A stretch of DNA of 64,000 nucleotides, taken from contig CM038471.1 of the NCBI GenBank assembly GCA_021464415.1, positions 75,622,414-75,686,413 of the forward strand, in the 5' to 3' direction. Shown here piece after piece: positions 56,121-64,000 of the stretch (position 1 is the stretch's first letter; each line of letters starts with the position of its first letter). This stretch comes from Lonicera japonica (lineage: Eukaryota; Streptophyta; Magnoliopsida; Dipsacales; Caprifoliaceae). The notes under the pieces were generated by a model that was not told where the DNA came from, did not search any database, and worked only from the letters and a program-made list of their open reading frames with translations. Both the position numbers and the translations under genes were made by a program.

Positions 56121-58624
56121 ATGCCTAAACATAAGTCCGGAGCTCAAAAAAGAAAAAGAAAATAAAGGGAAGAAGCATCGATTCAGAGTCAAGCTGGAGA
56201 TATTAATAAGTACTTTGTCAGCAAAAAAGAGTAGAGATGGAAGAAAGAGTTGAAAATTTGATGAATGAGGAACAAGAGAATTTGAATAAAAATATGGTGA
56301 ATGAAGAACAAGAGAATATGAATGATGATGACAATGAACAACATGATCAATCTAAGCTAAGAATGAGAATGGCAATAAAGAAGTGATTAAACCTGGCAAT
56401 ATGAATGAATTGAATGAAACACACAGTGAAGACCCAACGCAACTTGAGAATGAGGAGTGCTTCTTTCCTTTGAATGTTGAAGATCCAGGGAATTGTGATA
56501 AAATTGATCAAAATATTAAGGACTTCTAAGTTGAAAGAGGTCCAAAAAGAGATGACGGTATCTTGTTTCCCCTTGATAGTGATAATAGACATTTTGATTC
56601 AAAGCATTATAAGTGGTTGTTGCCAAATTGAGAGAAAAATTATAGAAGTTTGCTTGTATATTTAGTTTCTTTGGACAATATTTTTTGTTTTCGTTGCAAA
56701 TTGTTCAAGACTCAAAGAACCATGAATAAAATTGGCCAATTGGCTAATGAATGATACAAAGATTGGCATAGTTTGAGTCGGAGTCTTAGACATCATGAAG
56801 CTAGCAAGGAGCATATTGGTTGCATGACAAGTTGGATATAATTGAAAATTAGGCTGCAACAAAATAAGACAAATGATGCAAACGTGCAAGTACAAATCAA
56901 CAAAGAAAGAGAACATTAGAGACAAGTGTTAAGGAGGATAATTACTATTGTGCAAAGACTGGCCAAAAATAACTTGGCATTTCGAGGTGATTATGAGAAG
57001 CTTTATGCTAAGAAAAATGGTATTTTTTTTTGCAAATAATTGAAATGATTGTTGAGTTTGATCCAGTAATGGAAGAACATATTCGGATGTCAAGCACACC
57101 AAATTCATTATATATATCTCGGTCCCAAAATTCAAAATGAATTAATACAAATGTTGGCAAGTAAAGTGAAAAGTTCAATTATTACAAAAGTCATGCATGC
57201 CAAATATTTTTTAGTCATATAAGACTGTACTACAAATGCGAGTCATGAGGAGCAAATGTCTCTAGTAATACGATGTGTGGATGATTTAACAAACTCTACA
57301 GTAGTAGAAAAATATTGGGTAGCATTTTTGAAAGTAGATAATACATCAGGACTTGGACTTTTTACCAAGCTTCAAAATGTGTTAAAGAGTCTTAAACTTG
57401 ATATTGATGATATAAGAGGTCAAAGGTATGACAACGGCATTAATATGAGTAGGAGACACAGAGGTGTACAAAGAAGATTACTTGAAATAAATCCGAGAGC
57501 TTTTTATACTCCATGTGGCTGTCATGGTCTTAATATGGCATTCTGTGATATGACTAATTATTGCCCTAAAGCTATGTCATATTTTGGAGTGATGCAACAC
57601 ATCTATACATTGTTCTTTTCTTTTACTAAGCGATGGAAAATTTTCAAATATCATGTGGGAGGTCTAACACTTAAACCATTGTCACAAACACGCTGGGAAA
57701 GTCATATCGAAAGTGTCAAACCGATAAAAGAGCAAACTACACAAAGAAGAGATGCTTTAGTTGACTTGGCAAACACCGGTGAAGATCCTAAAAGAAAGAG
57801 TGAAGCTAAGTCCTTAACAACATATGAACTTGAAAATTTTGAGTTCTTGCTTGGTATGGTAATTTGGTACAAGTTGCTGCATGCGATTAATACTATGAGT
57901 AAATTTATTCAAACCGAAAACATGGATATTGATATTGCTCTCAAACAATTGAAAGGACTTATTTTATTTCTTGAAAACTTTAGAGAATTTGGGCTTGATA
58001 AGGCCATGGTGGAAGCTAAACAAATGGCAAGTTACATGGGAATTGAGGCTGTATTATGACAAAAACACATCATTCGAAGAAATAAGCAGTTTGATGAAAA
58101 TGGTAGTGATGAGGTAACACAATCAGCTGAAGAATCTTTTAGAGTTAGTTACTTCCTCTTTATAATTGATCAAGCTCGTTCTTCATTTCAAACTCTCTTT
58201 GAACAATTTCAAAAATATGAATAAACTTGTGGGTTTTTATTTAGTTTGGAGAGGTTAATGTGTGCTGATGATGATAGTTTGTTAAGGTCTTGTGACAATC
58301 TTAAACATTATCTGAAAAACAATGGTCGTTCTGATATTGATGGAGATGATTTATATTTGGAGTTAAAAATCCTAAAGTCCTCTTTACCAAGAGAAACAAA
58401 AAAAAGCAATTGGCTTGCTGAATTATTTGAAGAAAATAGATGGTTGTTTCCCAAATGCTTATGTTGCTTATAAAATTTTGTTGACTGTACCAGTTACAGT
58501 TGCATCTACAGAAAGAAGTTTCTCTAAGTTAAAGTTGATCAAGACTTATCTCCAATCAACTATGTCGCAAGAAAGATTGAATGGATTGGCTATGTTATCA
58601 ATTGAGAAAAAATTGGTTGAATAA
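56121..58624 (+). pseudogene. Decayed hAT-family transposase (ZMYM1/TTF-type zinc finger, DUF4371, hAT dimerisation)
   Basis: From an ATG at 56121 (MPKHKSGAQKRKRK then stop) a transposase-like protein can be followed through many stops and frameshifts. There is an acidic N-terminal region and a TTF zinc-finger-like part (IFCFRCKLFKTQ, SRSLRHHEASKEHI) near 56670-56830. A central block is open for 267 codons (57256-58059; IRGQRYDNGINMS, YTPCGCHGLNMAFCD, LSQTRWESHIESVK), typical of DUF4371/ZMYM1-like proteins. The C-terminal hAT dimerisation block reads VPVTVASTERSFSKLKLIK (58415-58624). The order matches autonomous plant hAT elements, but the copy cannot be translated as one protein. Possible element ends are a GGCCGGAACT / GGGGGCCC stretch near 55476 and CCCTTG near 58886, unproven. 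Confidence 0.8.
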
Positions 58625-58639
58625 CTTGATTATGCAAAT

Positions 58640-60276
58640 TTAATTACTGCTTTTCCTTCCAAAACTCAAGACGTATAGTATTTAAGTGATTATTTGGAAC
58701 ATCTTCGGCCTTATTTTTGATATATTTTATTTTTTTGTTTTTAGAGTTTGAGTTTATATATTCCGTTCCGGAAAACTTTTACAAAAAAAATAAAAAATTA
58801 ATACACACGAAAAATTGAGGGTCCAATTTAAATTTTTGACTTAAGTTCAAAAATGAGACCGAAATTTCGTAAAAAGTAAGCCCTTGATTCGGAAAAACGT
58901 AATTATTTAGCTTTCTTGCGTGCCTAAAACTTTGTTATGCAACCAACATTTCTCCATTTCTCGTTATTTTAAATTCCTCTACAAGAAAAAGTATCATTCT
59001 ATGCATATATAACAAAACACGGAATATATATATATATATAGAGTTGCATACATATTTACATGTACATCTAATTAAATTACTAAAATACACCTTCCAACTT
59101 TAGGAAAAGAAATTTCACTTTCTCGGACTTTAGGAAAATAACACAATAACCAAACTCTAGTATATGCCCTTAAAATATTTTACCGGATATATTATTAAGG
59201 CGGCACTAATTACACACATTATTTTAATCGGTAATACTCTATTTCATTTACTCAGTTTTATGATACTAAGTATGTACACATTATTTCGATACAATAGAGC
59301 CGAGCTATTGTTAGAAACAAAAACAAAAATACACTAGTTCGGCCCTATAGGACAGAGGCCATGTGCACATACATGGTGTTATACGACCGAGTATATGCAT
59401 ATTATCTCGATTCTATATGGCTAAGCCAATATTGAAGTGTTATAGAATATTTTAGTGTGTGTAATTAGCGTCACTCTATTATTATAATAATACACGTATT
59501 GTTATATGAAAATATATTTCACATGCTACTTTAAATAAACTTAGTTAATTAAAATTTGTAACATGATTACTAGTGTAAACACAACCAATTCAAATAATAA
59601 TCTATACCATGTTATATAAAAGGGTACTAGTAAAGGCACCTTAAAAATTTGTTTTCAGCGCCCTGCTTTTAAAAAAAAGATGTTATGTCACTACTTTTAA
59701 AGCACCAGTTTTTAATTAAAGTGGTAATTAATTTATTTTTCAACAAAAATTCTAAAAACACCGATCATTTTAAGATAATCATTGTAGATGTGAATTCTTC
59801 TTTAGATTCAGAAAGTAAAGGTAGTATTGAATCTTTTAATTTGATCAATCCATGATTATTCTACAGACTTCAGAAATGTCATATTTGTTATTGCATTGGA
59901 TCTATTGATATTATTGATTTGTATGGGTTTGTTTCATATACGTTTGGTTTCTTGTAATTAGACATGCAAACTTAAGAAAAATTGCCAAGTCTTTGACATC
60001 ATGATTTTTTTTTAAAAAGCTATTTTATTCAATCTTTTAATTGATGTATTATGGAAAGAAGCATCCATATATACTAATAATAATATTTATTGTTCATCAG
60101 ATGTTGTCCATAGAAATATAAATATTAACTTTTACTTTAGTAACAGAAGGGATTTGGATCTAAATAACTTTTGGAGAGATGATATAAACCATCGACAGAT
60201 TTTGCATGTTCCATATATTATTTGTTGGCTCTTCAGTAAGGTAATTAAGAAGGCCACCTTTTTATTTTTGTAATAG
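58640..60276. other. AT-rich intergenic sequence, no gene seen
   Basis: No exon was recognised. A TA microsatellite lies at about 59024-59041. The 59150-59470 stretch resembles the motif-rich spacer at 19680-20170 (GGCG-NACTA-T-ACACA near the start, then repeated short CCGAG/CTCGG motifs) and may be a shared unknown repeat. Confidence 0.4.
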
Positions 60277-60284
60277 GATGCTCT

Positions 60285-60592
60285 CAAAGGCGGACCCAAG
60301 AATTTTTCGAAGGGTGGGCTAATAGTAACAGATAAAAAATATTATAAAAAAAGATATCTAAAGTATAACTATATAGTGAAAATAAATAAATTAATAGCAT
60401 AATTTAAATATTTGAATTCATATATAATGAAAAGTGTTTAACAAAGTTGAGCTCAACGAGTTTTTAATTATTTAAATTTATCTATTACAGACTCTAGCTA
60501 ATTTTATTATTTTCTTTTACAAATACTAGTAGGTTTTTCAAAAAATTTCCCTGTGCTGAAGCCTGCCTTGTCCCCCATAGGTCTGCCCCCTG
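60285..60592. mobile_element. 308-bp hAT MITE
   Basis: Flanked by a perfect 8-base duplication GATGCTCT (60277-60284, 60593-60600). The ends CAAAGGCGGACCCA and the reverse complement of GGTCTGCCCCCTG match the CAGGGGCGGA-type ends of plant hAT elements. The AT-rich interior has no coding capacity. Confidence 0.8.
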
Positions 60593-60600
60593 GATGCTCT

Positions 60601-61264
60601 TATCATTGAGGGTGTTCTAATAATTTTAAAAATTATATTTAGGTGCTTAAAAAATAAGTGTCAATTCATTTTTTAATGGGTGTCTCTACCTCTACTAACA
60701 TCCTATATAAATCAAGGTAGAATAGATTTTAAATGTAAGTGAAATTATGTCAAACTTTTGAATTGTTTATTTTACTATTACCATCTTTTTTTTTGATCGA
60801 ATAATAATAAAAAAAATGTTAACGAGACTTGAACCACTAATATTCAAATAAAAAAAATGAACTTAATATGAACAAATTGTATACGTATCGTGTATATAAG
60901 TTAGACTGACATATCTGAAAACGAAAGCACAAACTATATGTTTATACTTTATATAAAGTACGAATTCATTTTATTGAATATTTTCGAATAAGTGATGCTG
61001 GTCGAGATGATATATTATTGTGACTGTGTATATATACAAGTTTCAACTTTGTTGTAGGCTTTATTTGGCTGCGTTGAAAGTTTGCTTCTAAATCTTAAAT
61101 AAATGATTTTATGTTACCCAGTTAAAGAAGAAATAATAAGTATATATATGGGTAATATGTTATACCACATCGAGCTAGATATGAAAAAATAATTAATTTA
61201 TTTATCAAGTTGAGCGTATTTTACTGATAGTCGAGCTTTATGATGAGTGTATTTTTCAAACAAC
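60601..61264. other. AT-rich intergenic sequence
   Basis: No gene was recognised. A poly-T plus GATCGAATAATAATAA start at 60789, followed by a GAGACTTGAACC box-B-like string, hints at a decayed SINE on the minus strand, but no A box could be found. Confidence 0.35.
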
Positions 61265-62890
61265 CATTTTTTCCTAACATACATTAAAAAAAATAAAAAT
61301 TATATTTAAGGGTTAGCTGAAAAACATGTATTTTTCTCGTATAATGATAATATATTTTCTAACTTTTAGTCAACAATTTTTTTTTCCTAACATATGTTAA
61401 AAAAAAATGTATTTAAAGGTGTGATTGTTTTTATCTTTTAGGTGAAAAACATGTATTTTTCCAAATAATGATAATATATTTTTTAACTTTTGGTCGTTGG
61501 TTCCCACGTTTTTCTTAAAATTTAACTTTTTGGCCGTTGAGCTATTTTTCACCTTACTTAAAATTTATTTTCTTTGAGGCTAAGAATTTAAGGTTATGTT
61601 TGATACCAAACATGGAATTAGTGTACAATTCAATTCTATAGAAAAGTATTTAAAAGAGTTTAATTGTCTTTATTTTTAGGTGGAAAATATATAACTTTTT
61701 TTTTTGCCATGATGACATATTTTTCAATTTTTGATATTTAATTGCCCATTTTTTTACCTTAGATTTAAGGATTTTTGCTTTTAAGCTATTCTCCACCTTA
61801 CCCCTTCCTAATTTTCTTTTGAGGCGGGTTAAGAATTTTGGGCATGTTTAATTGGCAAAGATGAATGGAAAAAATGTTTCATTTTTTTGTGGTGTTTGAT
61901 TGCCTAGTTTTCTAAGTAATGATAACTTCACCTAATTACATGGTAAAATTGCATGATGCACTAAAGTAGGACGTTAAATTCTTGGCTACCCCAAGAAAAA
62001 TAAGTTATAGGTAAGGTGGAAAATTATTCAAAAATCAAAATGTTTAATTCTAAATAAAATGTTGGCAATCAAACACCAAATTCATATGTCATCATTGTCT
62101 AAAAAAGTACATAATTCCACGTACAAAATAAATATATTCAAACACTTTTAAACGTTTTTTGATGTACTTAGACTGCATATTTATAAAGTAGTTCAACAGT
62201 AATTTAAACCATGCGTTATCGACACAATTTGGAGACAATCTACAATAATAAGGGGGATAAGATTACAACAGCGTTACTATTTATAAAGTAGTTTAACAAT
62301 AACTTAAAGTATTTAGAATTTAAACATTTAATACCATAATTTCAACCTGCTATCAAACACGCGCTATCAAAATTCTACTTTTGTGCATCAGACATTTGTA
62401 CCATGGAATTAGGCGTAATTAGAATTGCCTAGAAAGTTAGGCAATCAAATACTGATGAAAAATGTCTTTTGTCAAGTTTTTCATGAATAATTTTGATAAT
62501 CAAACACACTCTTTAAGTTCTTACTTTTATTCATCATGCACCTTTACCATGTAATTAAATGGAATAAGATTTGCCTAGAAAATTAGGCAATCAATCAACA
62601 CTACCAAAATATGAAAAAATATACATTTTTCATCTTTTGCCAAATTTTTCCTAGAAAAAATTACCAATGAAAAACACACTTATAGCCTTATATTCTTAGC
62701 CTCGTAGCCTCCTCAGACAAAATAATTATAGGTAATGGAAAAAAATTGCTCAAAGACAAAAATATTTAATACTAGATAAGACTAGGCAATTAATATCAAA
62801 AATTGGAAAATGTCTTATCATTACACAGAAAAGTACATATTTTCACCTAAAAAATAATTACAATATTTGCCTTTAATGGTTTTCCATTAT
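61265..62890. repeat. Complex block of direct and inverted repeats
   Basis: A segment with AAAAACATGTATTTTTC, AATGATAATATATTTT and AACTTTTNGTC occurs in direct copies near 61320 and 61445, and more distantly near 61680. Related segments occur inverted near 61980-62160 (GTCATCATTGTCTAAAAAAG, AAGGTGGAAAATTATT) and 62690-62880 (TCTTATCATTACACAGAAAA, TTTTCACCTAAAAAAT). In the centre a unit with GCCTAGAAA-TTAGGCAATCAA is duplicated at about 62370-62515 and 62520-62690. The block looks like several copies of one MITE family inserted in both orientations, and can form long hairpins. Confidence 0.55.
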
Positions 62891-63382
62891 ATTTAGTATT
62901 CATGTTTGCTTAGTTTCTACATGTTAAAATGATTGTTTTATTTTGAATTTCGTATTTTTCAAAAAAATAAATATAAATCTCAATTCAGTCAATGATCAAT
63001 AATACATTTTTTTTGTAATGATTAATTTTAATACACTCATTAAATTCATAAAAAAAATGGGATTGTCAATTCGAGTTACGGACATATATATATATATATA
63101 TGTGCATGAGTGTTTAATTGTGTCGGTTTAATCCCATCAGATACATATTCTAGTCTGTTTAAGAAATAATCGATGAAGATAGACCACGACTAGTAAATTT
63201 CAATTACCTATAAATTTCAAGACCGTGACTAAATCTAAAATAAAAAATTGAAAAAAATAAATAAAGTAATTTACCTACATTTGGCCTTTGTTACGCAGGG
63301 AATTAATAATTAATATATTTCGCACGCACACCACATTTATGCCAAAAAAAGAAGAAGAGAAACTTGAAGTACTCTATTTTTA
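62891..63382. other. AT-rich intergenic sequence with TA microsatellite
   Basis: A TA run lies at about 63085-63102. No exon or element end was recognised. Confidence 0.4.
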
Positions 63383-63828
63383 GAGCATATCCATTGGGTA
63401 TATTACATGGCCAATTTAGCATACCCGGTCCTTCAACTGGTATGCTTTGTATGCTAAATAGTTGGCTTGTAGGGTAGATAACTACTAAACTTACTATACT
63501 TTTAATTTTTAGTCATACAGTTTTGTTTCACTCATATGAACCATACGAGTGTGGGACACTCGTATCAAAATTAAAAAAAAAAAAAAACATACGAGAGTGG
63601 GAGTCTCGTATGGCAATTTCTTTATTTATTCCTTAATTTTTTGGCATGACATCCACCCATACGAGGGTGGCAACCTCGTAAGGTTATTGAAGCCAACTTT
63701 TTTTTTTAAAAGAAAAAAAACCCATACAGATTGTACAGCCTTGCATGAGTGTTTTTCATACAATATCCGATGTGTGCATTCTTAAAATTTAGTAAGCAAT
63801 TATTTTAGAGTATCCGGTGTGGATGCTC
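63383..63828. mobile_element. Tourist-like (PIF/Harbinger) MITE with internal palindromes
   Basis: TTA flanks both sides (63380-63382, 63829-63831). The ends GAGCATATCCATTGG and CCGGTGTGGATGCTC are inverted, the same class as the element at 5936-6328. Inside are three hairpins of the form TACGAG-N-CTCGTA: ATACGAGTGTGGGACACTCG near 63542, ATACGAGAGTGGGAGTCTCG near 63590 and ATACGAGGGTGGCAACCTCG near 63660. No coding capacity. Confidence 0.7.
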
Positions 63829-63831
63829 TTA

Positions 63832-64000
63832 GGGTAAACTATATATATTCAAAACTCTCTCAGATTTGTTAGATTTTAGGGTAGCTCCCTTCAGTTATAT
63901 AATATTTTGTAGGGGATATGAGTTCCAAGGGCACAACAAATGAAGCTTTTTAAAATTATTTGTATATATGTGTATATATACAAGAATCGATCGTAAGTAT
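63832..64000. other. AT-rich end of window, no gene seen
   Basis: Nothing recognised; the window ends in TA-rich sequence. Confidence 0.4.

Overview
The window looks like nuclear DNA of a eudicot plant. It is AT-rich, its genes have GT-AG introns, a single-exon SmB gene carries the plant-type proline-rich tail, and most of the rest is plant transposon debris (Ty1/copia, L1-type LINEs, hAT, MULE and PIF/Harbinger-like MITEs, a tRNA-derived SINE). Three host genes can be supported, all on the minus strand: a spliceosomal SmB protein (18590-19405), a large DExH-box RNA helicase with a C-terminal dsRNA-binding motif (19 exons, 22342-49616), and a small two-exon phytocyanin-like gene (about 52054-53784). 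No tRNA or rRNA gene and no CRISPR array was seen.

Layout. 1-10 kb is gene-poor and AT-rich, with a MULE (1366-2632), an 8-bp-TSD MITE (4185-4495), a hAT-like MITE (4784-5526), a Tourist/Harbinger-like MITE (5936-6328) and a SINE (7647-7754). 10-18 kb is a LINE graveyard: a minus-strand LINE is split by a plus-strand LINE, and next to it lies a 3.2-kb 5'-truncated LINE with 12-bp target duplications (14002-17164). 18-20 kb holds SmB in a GC-rich island. 22-50 kb is the helicase gene. About 3.5 kb of coding sequence is spread over 27 kb because its introns carry a 6.3-kb copia element (itself holding a hAT MITE), several LINEs, LTR-like pieces and MITEs. 50-64 kb holds the phytocyanin, further MITEs, a decayed hAT/ZMYM-like transposase pseudogene (56121-58624) and a complex inverted-repeat block (61265-62890).

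The exons of the helicase were joined by eye at GT-AG borders and all phases agree, except that exon 3 has one extra base at 45300/45301 that turns the next codon into a stop. This is either a sequence error or a disabled allele, and is the observation most worth checking. The phytocyanin-like gene has lost one copper-ligand histidine and has a shortened Cys-His loop. I do not see a wholly new multi-gene system here; the novelty lies in these gene lesions, the nested and datable insertions, and several unclassified inverted repeats. Element borders and frames were read by hand without alignment software.
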